Positions 32,222 through 44,065 of a stretch of DNA of 64,000 bases are shown piece after piece. How positions within the stretch are numbered: position 1 is the first letter of the stretch; every line of letters begins with the position of its first letter. Position numbers and translations under genes: made by a program. The notes below the pieces were generated by a model, which saw only the letters and a program-made list of their open reading frames with translations, was not told the origin of the DNA and did not search any database. The DNA is taken from NCBI RefSeq assembly GCF_002127325.2, contig NC_035445.2, positions 79,512,772 through 79,576,771 of the forward strand. The letters are read 5' to 3'. The DNA comes from Helianthus annuus (Eukaryota; Streptophyta; Magnoliopsida; Asterales; Asteraceae).

Positions 32222-33839
32222 ATGAGTGGACGCGTTAACATGACACAAGCCCAGCTGACGGCTTTGATTAACCAACAAGTTGCTGCGGCACTTGCAGCCA
32301 CACAAGCAGGAGGTATACCCTGCAGTCGTAACTCACTCTAGGATCTTTAGATCCTACACTCCTAAACCAACTCTTGTGTTTAACCTTGTCCTGTTCTTAT
32401 ACACAACAGGTCAACACGCACAGCCTACTGTATGCACCTTCACGACTTTCATGGACTGTCGTCCTAGCACATTCAGTGGCACTGAAGGAGCCGTTGGACT
32501 CCTCCATTGGTTTGAGAAGCTCGAGTCCGTCTTTGAGATGTGTGAATGCCCTGAGGCTCGCAGGGTGAAGTATGCCACTGGTACTCTCAAAGGCATTGCG
32601 CTGACTTGGTGGAATGCGCAAGTACAGATGCTAGGGTTGGCGGCTGCTAATGCCACCCCATGGAATGATTTCAAAGAATTGATCAAGCGGGAATACTGCA
32701 CTCGTGATGACATCCACAAGTTGGAAGTGGAGTTCTTTAACCTGAAGATGACAGGGTCAGAGATAGAGGCGTATACGAAAAGGTCAAACGAGCTGGCCAT
32801 CTTATGTCCAACTATGGTGGATCCTCCCATCAAGCGTATTGAGTTGTACCTCAGAGGCTTAGTACCAGAAATTCAAAGTCATGTGACATCGGCCAACCTT
32901 GCTACCATCCAGGATATTACTCGTCTTGCTCATCGTCTCACAGATCAGGCAGTGGAACAGAACAGGCTGCCTAAGCGCATCAGTACTACTACCACTACTA
33001 CTACTGCTACTCCCAGCGACAACAAGCAAAAATGGGATGGAGCCTCCAGCAAGGGTTCGACTTCAGTACAGTCCCAGACGCAGCAGCGAAAGATTGATGA
33101 CTATCAGAGACCTGGTCAGCAATCTTCTGGCAGTCAAAGGCAGGGTGGATATCGAGGAAACCTCCCGAAGTGCAACACATGCAACAGGCACCACAATGGT
33201 CAGTGCAACAGGGGTCGTTGTCAGAGATGTCTCAAGATGGGTCATGAAGCTAAGGATTGCAGGAGCTCACGACCTGCGAACCAGAACCATCAACAACAAC
33301 CACCGGCTCCACAGAACCAGCAGCAGCAACAGCAGCGAGGCAACAGGGGATGCTTTCAGTGTGGTGCTGAAGGCCACTTCAAGCGGGACTGCCCCCAGTT
33401 AAATCAAAATCAGAACAACAACAACAATAATCAGGGCAATGGGAACAACAATGGGGGAAACAATAATGATAATGGTGCTAGGGGTCGTGCGTTCGTGCTG
33501 GGGCAGGGTGAAGAAAGGAATGATCCTAATGTGGTGATGGGTAAGTTCCTTCTCGATGACTTTTATGTTTTTGTATTATTTGATTCGGGTGCGGATACCA
33601 GTTATATGTCTCTGAAAGTTAGTCAAATGCTCAAGCGCACACCAACACTTTTGAACATCAAGCATGTCGTAGAGTTAGCAAATGGTAAAAGTTTAGAGGC
33701 CACACACATAGTTCAGGGTTGTAATCTTATCCTCGCTGATCAGACTTTCTTTATCGATCTCATCCCTATAGCTCTGGGTAGTTTCGACATCGTCATTGGG
33801 ATGGATTGGTTATCCCAACAGCAAGCAGAGATCCTATAA
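32222..33839 (+). pseudogene. gag: Gag-protease part of the E polyprotein, with a candidate intron
   Basis: Starts at ATG 32222 (MSGRVNMTQAQLTALINQQV), chosen because it is the family-typical N-terminus. A candidate intron (32313-32409) interrupts the frame; downstream the frame reads GQHAQPTVCTF, then the gag domain (TFSGTEGAVGLLHWFEKLES, ALTWWNAQVQ), a Gln/Asn-rich linker, two CCHC knuckles (CQRCLKMGHEAKDC, CFQCGAEGHFKRDC) and the aspartic protease FDSGADTSYM with GMDWLS. The frame stops at an in-frame TAA (33837-33839), after which pol continues in the same frame. The full protein is therefore not made without readthrough. Confidence 0.85.
32313..32409 (+). other. Candidate 97-nt spliceosomal intron inside gag of E
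   Basis: Donor GGAG|GTATAC, acceptor ACACAACAG|GT, with a pyrimidine-rich 3' part and possible branch sites (CCTAAAC, TTTAAC). Reading through meets an in-frame TAG at once; removing it joins the two gag pieces in phase to an alanine/glutamine-rich stretch of the usual form. Confidence 0.6.
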
Positions 33840-35848
33840 AAAGAGAAGATTGTACGTATTCCCCATTCTGGTAAAGAACCTCTCGAAGTTCAAGGCGACA
33901 AGAGTGGTGCTGTGGTAGGCATCATCTCCTTTCTTAAGGCCCAGAAGTGTTTACGAAAGGGCCACACCGCTATCTTGGCACTTGTCACTGACGCATCAAC
34001 GAAAGAGAAGAAGATCGAAGATATTCCAGTAGTACGCGACTTTCCTCAAGTGTTTCCTGAGGATTTACCTGGGCTACCGCCTCATCGCCAGGTCGAATTC
34101 CAAATCGAACTAGCTCCTGGAGCAGCACCAATAGCTCGTGCATCGTATCGCTTAGCTCCATCAGAACTGGAAGAACTATCTACACAACTACAAGAACTCT
34201 TGGATAAGGGTTTCATTCATCCTAGCTCTTCGCCTTGGGGAGCTCCAGTATTGTTTGTGAAGAAGAAAGACGGTACCTTCCGTATGTGCACAGATTACCG
34301 CGAATTAAACAAGGTGACCGTAAAGAACCGCTATCCTCTTCCACGAATTGATGACTTGTTCGATCAGTTTCAAGGGTCGAGCTACTATTCAAAGATTGAT
34401 CTGAGGTCAGGCTACCATCAACTGAGAGTCCGGGACGAGGACGTCTCCAAAACAGCATTCAGAACTCGCTACGGCCACTACGAGTTTCTAGTTATGCCAT
34501 TCGGGTTAACAAACGCGCCTGCAATCTTCATGGATCTTATGAATAGAGTGTGCAAGCCTTACTTGGATAAGTTCGTTATAGTTTTCATCGACGACATCTT
34601 GATCTACTCTAAGAGTCAGGAGGAACACGAACAGCATCTACGGCTCATTTTGGAACTCCTTCGAACAGAACAGTTATACGCCAAGTTTTTGAAATGCGAC
34701 TTCTGGCTTCGTGAAGTCCACTTTCTAGGCCACGTGGTAAACAAGGACGGGATTCATGTGGATCCATCCAAGGTAGACTCGATCAAGAACTGGCCTGCAC
34801 CGCGTACACGAACGGAAATACGCCAATTCTTGGGTTTGGCGGGTTACTACAGAAGGTTCATCAAAGACTTCTCGAACATTGCGCAGCCGCTTACACTACT
34901 GACACAGAAGGGTGTCACCTATCGTTGGGGTAATACACAGGAAACGGCTTTTCAGCACTTGAAGGACACACTTTGCAGCGCACCTATTCTTTCATTGCTA
35001 GAGGGCACGAACGATTTTGTTGTTTACTGCGACGCATCAATTCAGGGTCTTGGTTGTGTTTTGATGCAACGGGATAAAGTCATTGCTTATGCTTCACGCC
35101 AACTTAAGATTCACGAAAGGAACTATACTACACACGATTTAGAGCTGGGAGCTGTTGTTTTCGCGCTTAAGATATGGAAACATTACCTGTACGGTACCAA
35201 GTGCACCATTTACACCGATCACAGGATTCTCGAGCATATCTTCAAGCAAAAGGAGTTGAACATGCGACAATGTAGATGGGTTGAGCTTTTGAATGATTAC
35301 GAATGTGCCATTAAGTACCATCCGGGCAAAGCCAATGTTGTGGCCGACGCGCTTAGTCGAAAAGATATTGCACCTAGACGCGTGCGAGCATTACAACTTA
35401 CCATTCAGTCTGGTCTTCCTGCACAGATACGAGATGCTCAGGTAGAAGCATTGAAACCAGAAAACGTCAGGGCTGAAGCCTTGCGCGGCTCAAGACAACG
35501 GTTAGAACAAAAGGAAGACGACGCTTATTACGTAACAGGACGCATCTGGGTCCCACTCTACGGCAATTTACGAGAACTTGTGATGGATGAAGCGCATAAG
35601 TCTCGCTACTCAGTACATCCTGGTTCAGATAAGATGTACCACGATATCAGAACTACGTATTGGTGGCCTAGCATGAAAGCTTACATCGCAACTTACGTTA
35701 GCAAATGTTTGACTTGTGCGAGAGTCAAGACCGAATATTAGAAACCATCGGGCCTACTCCAGCAACCAAAGATACCACAATGGAAATGGGAGGAAATTTC
35801 CATGGATTTTGTTACCGGCCTGCCTAGATCTCAACATGGGAACGATAC
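33840..35848 (+). pseudogene. pol: Pol of element E, first part (RT, RNase H, start of integrase)
   Basis: Continues the gag frame. RT motifs: [39 protein letters not shown], catalytic FIDD at about 34584-34595. RNase [35 protein letters not shown]. Integrase zinc domain with SVHPGSDKM and CLTCARVK, then the first catalytic Asp in MDFVTGLP. An in-frame TAG (35739-35741) cuts the zinc domain from the core. The frame is then interrupted within GND at 35848 by element B (left TSD gatac, 35844-35848). Confidence 0.88.
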
Positions 35849-36733
35849 TGCAACACCTCGAAAATTTGCGTCCTATAATGTATTGACACGTGTCATGAGT
35901 TTACACGTGGTAATAGATACTAAATAAGGACTAAAGTTGACAAACATTGAAAGTATGTGAATCCGAGGGTTCAAAATGTCAACGAGGGATAAATATACTG
36001 TATAGTAACCCTATATGATGCTCGTACCTTCAAACGAATAAATCATGGATCGTACGGAACGAAATGTGGAAGAAAGTGAGAAATTACAAACTACAGGGGT
36101 TAAATGTGTCAACATGTTTAAGTTATACCTCTGAGTGACCCATTAACAAACCCGAGGCTTTGTAACAGTAAATTACGCTCACTAGAATATACGATGTAAA
36201 TTTTGCAAAGTTCCGTTTTAAAACGAGAAAGTTATGATCATGGATCGTATGCGAGGGGTTAAAAGCGTCAACATTGAAAGTTAGGACTTTTCGGGTAGTA
36301 ATAAACTAACCGAGGACTTAACAATGCGGGTAAAAGTCACGGGGCCCTTATTCGTAAATAAGAAAGGCCCAAAACGCAAAGTTACCCCTTCGAAACGCCA
36401 AAGGCCAACTGCAATTATGAAAAAGATTTGAAAATCTTGCAAACAGGTCTCAGGCGGGCCGCGTAAGATTAGCAAAGGGGCTTACGCGGGCCGCGCTGAC
36501 AGTAGAAGATATGGGCTCTGACATTGAGATTCAGGCGGGCCGCGTAAGAGTAGAAGGACCATTTACGCGGGCCGCGTCAGCCTCCCAGATGCAGAGAATT
36601 CGGACAGAAGCACTGTTGAGTGTTTTAACCGACTTAGGAACCATTATTATGAGCATGGCCACCCCCTAAACGACCCCTAGCACTCAGGGACACTTGTAGC
36701 ACTTGTTGTCAATGATCTAAGGTGCCTAATTTA

Positions 36734-36743
36734 CTATAAAAGG
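36734..36743 (+). promoter_or_regulatory. TATA box in the 5' LTR of B
   Basis: CTATAAAAGG, with the strong donor-like CTTCT|GTAAGTGTG 113 nt downstream. The identical box in the 3' LTR is at 50548-50557, with the donor at 50661. Confidence 0.8.
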
Positions 36744-38263
36744 CCACATTGTTGCAACAAGTTCTTCACACCTCATTCTGCTTCCTTGATCATTTCTGGA
36801 GCTCAAGAATCCTCCCTTAGCATCTCTGGTCGTGTACTAAACTTCTGTAAGTGTGCTTGACCCTTCGTAGTTTAGTTTTTGCTTAGTTATAGCTTAAAAG
36901 TCAATCCGTCGTAACTAACAATTGACTTAACGGTGAATCACAAATGATCCAGTGATTAATCGAAACAAAGGTAGTTATATGTTGGTAATCATGTGGGCAT
37001 TAAACCCTTAAAAGGGCACCCTCTGATTCCCACTCTAACTAGTCCAAATGTCGGGTCAAAGTTGCTTAGAAAAAGTCAACAGAATGCTAACTTTCGATTT
37101 TATGCATAATCAGTAATGTATATAGTGTGTAACCTATTTTATCACTTATATAACATGATAATAAGTATTATAACTGGTCTAAGCTTGTTTGATTCGACCA
37201 TTTACTGTTTTGACCCGGTTCGGAACCGAAAGTCGCAAAACTTTGACTTTTGCTTTGACTTCAGTTCTGACCCGTTATGGTATGATTTAGATATACCTTA
37301 GGACTCTCTTAGGACCAGGTTACAAGATGGTATAACCCTCTGTGACCGGTTCGTTGGTTGTCCGAGTCGTTTGCACATTTCCGTTATATGCTTAAATGTT
37401 GACCATAACGCCCTTTTGACTTTAAAGCGAGAATTTTGGACGGGTGAAAGGACAGTAACCTTAGTTACTGATTTCTAAGCATGTCCCTAAAATTTCATGT
37501 CAATCCAAGGTCTAGAATAGGAGTTATGCTAATTAGCGCAATTAAGGAAACTTTAGTAATTAAACGGCGCAATTAGCATAAAGCCTATCTAAACCCAAAT
37601 TTTGACACCAAACCTTTCACACACTGATGTAAAATAATATTTTGAGATTTTTTAAGATTTTTAATTATTTTTAACCTGCTCATAACCTGCGGTTATGGCA
37701 TTGATTCGGTAAATACCAAATATGCCCTTTTCGGACATAAAATGTGTTATACATGGTATTTTGACCCGAATCCAATTGCTACTAATTTCATATAGTAAAT
37801 AAAGTATTTTAAACTTTATAACCTGTTCAGAAAACTCAGATTTCCTGTAGAACCCGGAAATCTCTTTTATAATCTTTAAAATGACCGAAATACCCCTACG
37901 GGGCGTATATTGGAATTAAACTCGTTATGGGCATAATGGAAGGTATCCTACTGATACCACAACCTCTTTAGAGCATATTAACTTAGGAAACCTGTGTAGG
38001 ACTCTTACGGTTACCCGTTACGCCGTTTGCGCGTACGGTTCGGTTTATGTAACAAGTTTACATAAACTAGCCGAAACGGGTCAAAGCTTATCGTTTTTAC
38101 CTCAAAATCCAGAATGTGTTTATATTACCCATATAAAACAAGTCTTCAAACTTGTTGGGTCCAAACCACATTCCATTCCCGGTTTTCGCCTTTCATGCGA
38201 TTAAACCGTATTCATCATTTGAAACTGACCGGTCTAAGCTAAGGCTAAATTAAAGACCCGTTA

Positions 38264-41200
38264 TGTGACAACTGTGTTCTAATCGTTGTACAATGTAAAA
38301 CAGTGTGGATTATTAATAAAACAATGTGCTTTGGAGTTATTATATGTTTTTTTGTGTTATTATGTGTGTATTTGTGTTTGGTGATTTTTCAATTTAATTA
38401 GATTCCGATTTCAAACTCTAAATCGCTTTCTGAAAGGTTATACGCGCACTGATGCGTAAATATAACCAGTTTAATGCAACAAACACTCTGGATTAGTGAA
38501 ATAGGCTTAACATACCTTAAATAACCTCCACATAACTTAGAAATAAGTTTTGATGGTTTGGTGTGTTGAAATCAAGTTTGTTCAATCGTAGGGACTATTT
38601 GTGCCAAACTACGAAACTATACCGATTTGTATAGTAACAAACGTTCTGGAACTTGATCATAAGTTAAACATACCCTAAATATCCTTTACATAGCTTAGAA
38701 ATAGGCTTTGAGGGGTTCGGTATGCTAAAATGAACGTATTTGATCAACAGAGACTAAAAGCGTCAAAAGTGCATAAGTTTGCATTTTTCCGCATATCTTA
38801 CGTCCTGAATATATCTGGACATCCAAAAATTTATATAATCATTAAAATATTTTATTTTAGTGATTGGCATGATAAAATTCCATTCGTCGCGTAATTTGGA
38901 TTTTTTTTGCTTTCATTACGATTTCCGTCGTAATTAACCGAACAACGCAACCGTACGACCAAACGAACCGACATCCGAGATGTTTTGAGCATATTTTAAG
39001 ATCCCTATAGTTTAAATTTATTTTAGAGCCTTGAAGTGGGGTTAAAGGGACTTAAAAGTGCAAAAAAATCAAGTTTTACAAGTGCAGGGGCCATTTTTGA
39101 AATTTCTGACTAGATTCAATGAACCTAGTCCATTTTGAAGTGTTGATGGTTTTCACCCATGGTTTTGCAAAACCATGGGCTGGTATTCAATGAACATAGT
39201 CCATATTAGGGGCTCCCATAGTTTTAGAAAACCACGGGCACGCATGTAAGGTCCAGATCAAAGCTCAGTTTTCGCGGAACGATCTTAACGGTTCTAGAAA
39301 TCCTATATATACCCCATCCATTTCACTTCAAAACCCACAATTTGAAATCTGATTTATGCTCTCTAAGTGGAAGTATATGCTTCCTCCTGAGAGAAAAATC
39401 GGAATCAAATCTTGCGGGGACCTTCTGTAAGCGTTCTTTCGTTCTTTTCATTCGTTTTAGCATTAAAGTCAAACTGCGTTTGACTTTCTGCTTTGACCAG
39501 TTTATGGTCAACGCGAAGTTCATTTGAACTTCATAACGTGAGCGTAATCATGATGGTTATAGTCCCTAGTGACTATACCTACTGATTACCACGTTATCTA
39601 GGCTCAGTGACGAGTCGTAGTTTCGGCCAAAATGCGTTTCTCGCGTATTTTGTAACCAAACTACTCTAGGATATCAAAACCGTTTGTTTTTATATCAAAA
39701 CCTGTTTTCTAACTTAACTAAACATGTTCTAGCATGTTTAGCTCGTCACTTTTTAGATTAGTGCTTGTGTAGAGTCGTAAGTCAAGCGGACTAAACACCC
39801 GCTTAGACTTTCGAACACGACCCGTTTGGTCGATCATTAGGATCCGACCAAACATGTTTAGTGACCATAGTAGCGTAGGGAATAACCTTCCGAGGTTATA
39901 TCTTATGGTCACTTAGGTTTGATTAGTCGCATGATAAGTAGTTATGTGCCTTTGGTAAATTACCAAAATACCCTTTTCATACATAATTGGTAATTAAGCA
40001 TATGTAACCTAAACTTTTGTCACGTAACTGATTATGTAACATAATTAAACATGTATGGGCATAAATACTTGTCATAGGACTAGTTAGGCGTCTCGAACGA
40101 ATTTTGCGCACACGACGCGTTAAAGTAGCGTAAGCTACCTTAATGGGTTACGATGGGTCGAAAGCACTTAGGTTAGGTTCCGATTTAGGATGTAGGCTTT
40201 GTTAAACCATATCACATGAGTTCCAACACTCATTTGGTTTACAAGACCTCATTCTATCCAATCGTCCGATTTAGGCGTCTATTGTTTGACTAGTGGTTCG
40301 ATTACTAGGTGCTACTTGATTTCTCTGGTTTGCTTGAGTTCTATTGATCGAGGATACTTTGCACTTCATGTGAGTACATAGTTCCCCTATTTTACTGTTT
40401 TTAAATGTTTTGGGGTGATTCATATGTACGAAATGTTTTCAAGGTTTAAACGATGGTTTCAAAAACGATTGAAACGATTATTACAAAACTAATAACGATT
40501 TCAATAATGTGAACAAAACTTGATGGTTGTAGTTACATAACAAATGACATTCATTAATTTTGGCCCAACCGACCAGTATTAGGTTATGGTACCATAGGAT
40601 CTGACAAATCCCGTTACTTTACTACACCCATGGTTATGTGTGGGGGTTGTGGGTAGCGACTGAATCTGATGTTTGTTAACTTACCCTTTGGTGGTTTGTT
40701 AATAAGAGAAGCGATAAGAGAGGTGATCGAGTCACGAAGGTTTGAATGTTATCAACGAGATGACCATAAATAGTTTTTCACAAATTAAAACGAGGATGAT
40801 TTAAACGATTTTAAACGAGTTAACGATTTTGAAACGATTTCAATGAGTTAAACGATTTACGATTGGTTTTTGGTTAGTGTTTAGATAACGGGACGGGTGT
40901 AATGTGATGAAAGCATGGTGGATACGCCGCTGGTACTTCATATATATAAGTGTTTTCATCATATTACATATCGTGGCGTTATTTAGTTCACTTGGGTAAA
41001 CGATTTTGAAACGATGTCACACAAACGATGTTTTCTAAAGGATATAAACCATACGAGTTTTTAACGAGTTTTTACAAGATGTTTTACAAGTTGGTTTTAT
41101 AAAACAAATGTTTTTGGGGTTAAGAAGCATGGCTACGAGATTTTATAAACTATAATCAACTTGATTTGAGTTGGTTAACTATGTTGCAATAAATTTTTCA

Positions 41201-41584
41201 AAACAAGGTTTGTAATTTGACTCTTGTAGTCTAATAAAGTACTGCAACATATAAACGAGCCATGATTCCGATACTCTTATAAAACCTATGTACTCGCCAA
41301 CATTTCTTTGCTGACTAAGTTTTTACATATGTTTCAGGTGTTGATGCTTGATTGATTTCTAGGATGCATGCGTCACATAGGATTTGGACGAGGCCTTAGT
41401 GACATAACAACTATGATAGTCGATATAAAACTTGTTTGTTCTATGTGTTAAGACAATGAAATGTTTAATTTAATCAATAAAACAAAACTATTTTGTATCC
41501 ATGGTTGTGAAACAATAGCTTCTGTTGCAACACTCCCCGACGTTTCCGCCACGGTTTGTTGTCCTACGTGGTCGGGGTGTGACA
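38264..41584 (+). mobile_element. Solo LTR F (3321 bp) inserted in the 5' LTR of B
   Basis: TGTGACAACTGTG at the start, GGTCGGGGTGTGACA at the end, with perfect 5-bp duplications cgtta (38259-38263 and 41585-41589). The uninterrupted site is visible in the 3' LTR of B near 52070 (GACCCGTTAGGATTC). Ends, length and internal blocks are like the LTR of element C, in the opposite orientation. No internal region remains, so the element was reduced to one LTR by unequal recombination. TATA-like CCTATATATACC at 39302, donor-like CTTCT|GTAAGCG at 39427. Confidence 0.92.
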
Positions 41585-42488
41585 CGTTAGGATTCTAATA
41601 GGTTGTTATAAACCTTCGTTCCAGAATAGGAGACCAGTAAAAGATACTTGCATTTGTTTGTTGAGGATATTACTTGCTCAGGTAAATACTTTTAACTTAT
41701 TTTCCGTTATACGGGCTTGGGTTACGGTATATAAAATACCGCTTGGTCGGGCAATTGACCCTAACTCATTAGTAGTTGGGTATTATCAATGTGACCCGTT
41801 TAAAAATTGGTTTTGTTGGCTTTACGCCTTTGGGGGCTTAATGACCATGTCCCGGATATCCTTGGCAGCATTTTACGAAATGGCCACGACCTTGACACGC
41901 GGGTGTAGGCGTACGCCCGACAATGTGTCTATATTTATAAAAGTATAACCGTTGGTTTTCCCGCCACGGCTTTATGCTATGTGGCGTGTCTATTAACCTT
42001 AAACCCGGCACGACCCGGGCGACTGAACGCATAGTGAACATGTAATTCTTTTACAAGATTTGATTGATTAATTATCCCAAGTTATAAAGAGTTTGTGCCT
42101 TGTGCATTCAAATCAATTTTATTAAACCTTTTACAAAAGTGTCGGTTGAATGTATTTACCAGTGTAAACTGACGTATTTTCCCCAAAAAGATTAAATGCA
42201 GGTTCTACACGAAATAGGTTGGCCACTCCTTAGCATCGTTAGAGTCTCGCAAGCTTGGGATGCCACTATCTGTTGAACATTATTTCCTATTTTATTTTGA
42301 TCCCCTGTGGATTATTTCGACTACTTGTGATACTTGGATGTTACATTCGATAGTTGAAATATATCTATGTTTATGCTTCCGCTGTGCATTTAAATATTGT
42401 GTGGTTTGACTATATTGTTGCCAACTACGTCACGGTAATCCCCCACCGGGCCCACCGGTGAAACGTGTGGAAATCGGGGTGTGACAGG

Positions 42489-42503
42489 TTGGTATCAGAG
42501 CCA
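42489..42503 (+). other. Primer binding site of B (initiator Met tRNA)
   Basis: TTGGTATCAGAGCCA two bases after the 5' LTR. Confidence 0.92.
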
Positions 42504-42658
42504 ACGTTGAGTGAATTAAACACTATCCTTATGTGTTTAATCTCAATGACACAATTGCACATACTCGAGTCTAGACAAGAACATAGGACAAATTCGAATT
42601 ATTGTTCTAGTTGTCTTTTATTGTTTGTTGTTGATTTAAAATTGCTTAAGCAGGAAAT

Positions 42659-43882
42659 ATGCCACCAGCAATTAGAAGAGGAGGAAGAGGCAAAGGGCCG
42701 ATCACTACTCACAATGATCATGAGGCCGGACCTTCACACATGCGAGCTCCTTCCAGCACAAGAAGTGAAGAACCTCAGAGGCGTAGAAGGAACCTCTTTG
42801 AGCCCGCTAGACGGTCTACCTCGCACAGTTCAACGCCTTCATACCATCACTCTTTTGGGCCGAACTCAGAAAATGAGCCCAGTAACCCTCAACCTTCTTT
42901 TATACCTCTCCAGCGTTCTGTTTTGCATCGTTCTAATGGCGACCCCACTCATTTCTTCCAAGGCCAGTTCAACCCGGCAGACTATGTCCAAGAACCAGTA
43001 GGTTTTAACCCTATAGGACCAGAGGACCATTTCTCCGAGGACAATGCGGTAGACATGGACGAGGATACGGATCCCATCGAACCTGCAAGAGGTACCCCCA
43101 ACCATCCTATCGAGATCTTTGATGGGTCATCCTTCAACGGAACACCCTATCAGGGTCCAGACAGTTACCAGGCGAGGTTTAACCAGTGCGAGTGGTACTT
43201 TACACCCTCTCACCATTCATCACCTCACCAGCAGCAACAGCAGGATCCTTCCGAGGATTCGCGTTTCGTGGCAGTTACGCCACCGCCTCCACCGCCACCA
43301 GTTCATCAAGCACCTCCAGATCCGCCAAGGCGTAAGAGATCAGGCGCGCGGATGTCCACACGAGGAGCGGAATTTCACTTTAGCACCCCTCGCCACTCGA
43401 GTGCAAGTCATTTTCCGCCACTGCCTGAAGACCCACAAATGGGTGAACCTTCGAGTCACCCTGCAGAGGTGAATTCTGCACCAGTTGCACCACCTTCGCC
43501 ACCCTTCGGTATGATAACCCGATACCAGCATACGCCGGATCCATAGCATATAACCCGTTTGAGTTGCCGACTCACACCCACTATAACTATGCTGATGCCG
43601 ACCCATACTTGGTAGCGGCCAATTACAACGCCCTCCATCCCGAAGGACCTTATGGAAATCCTTGGGGATTGGGATACGCAGCTCATGGGTATCCATCACC
43701 TACTAGACCTCCGGTTCAGCAACCGTCGCAGCAGCCACGTTTTTCCCCTACCGAAGCAGGAAGAAATCCTCCACCGTTTAAATAAGGTAGAACGAGACTT
43801 TGAGCAAGAACGTAAGAACAATCGTGGATTCCTCAAAGGCCTAGCAAACCTGTTAAAAGGGAAGAAGAAGCGAGATCATTAG
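42659..43882 (+). pseudogene. Extra proline-rich ORF of element B, two frameshifts
   Basis: Counterpart of the 403-codon ORF of A. It starts MPPAIRRGGRGKG three bases after an acceptor-like AAGCAG. Shared blocks in the same order: TRSEEPQRRR, STSHSSTPSYHHSFGP, NPQPSFIPLQRSV, FNPADYVQEP, DHFSED, ARGTPNHPIE, QDPSEDSRFVAVTPPPPPPP, DPPRR, ARMSTRGA, HFSTPRHSS, then AHGYPSPTRPPV, EEILHRLNKVERDFEQE and the basic end FLKGLANLLKGKKKRDH. A one-base loss at about 43511 and a compensating gain at about 43748 put the middle part in another frame. Similarity to A resumes on both sides, so the breaks are recent compared with the A-B split. Function unknown. Confidence 0.8.
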
Positions 43883-43919
43883 TCTCTATAAGTACTATTG
43901 TATTTCCTATTTTAAATCT

Positions 43920-44065
43920 AGTCCCTGTGTGGACATTTATTTGTTTTAGTCCCCGCGTGGACTTGCCTTTCAGTCCCTGCGTGGATTTGTCTTTCAGTCC
44001 CTGCGTGGACATCTATCCTAGTATTTGGTCCCTGCGAGGACTTGTTTTCTGTATAACCTCTGCGT
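43920..44065 (+). repeat. Cluster of GTCC..GGAC palindromes after the extra ORF of B
   Basis: At least five copies of AGTCCCTGCGTGGAC or close variants spaced 25-35 bp, right after the extra ORF stop. It matches the cluster at 1500-1612 of A in position and core sequence. Confidence 0.82.

Larger units (their letters stand above)
35849..42486 (+). repeat. 5' LTR of element B, split by solo LTR F
   Basis: Starts TGCAACACCTCGAAAATTTG (base 3 changed relative to TGTAACAC in the 3' LTR) and ends ATCGGGGTGTGACA. LTR sequence occupies 35849-38263 and 41585-42486, about 3.3 kb. GC-rich inverted pairs lie at 36451-36580, the TATA box at 36734 and a donor-like site at 36847. Open frames such as 41658-41948 recur in the 3' LTR only because the two are copies. 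Confidence 0.92.

Noticed and set aside
41658..41948. 96-codon ORF nearly identical at 52145-52435
   Set aside because: Both copies lie at the same place in the two LTRs of B; identity comes from LTR duplication, not protein selection.
42659..43546. Env-like gene in element B
   Set aside because: No signal peptide, transmembrane helix or cleavage motif; the position is before gag, not after pol.
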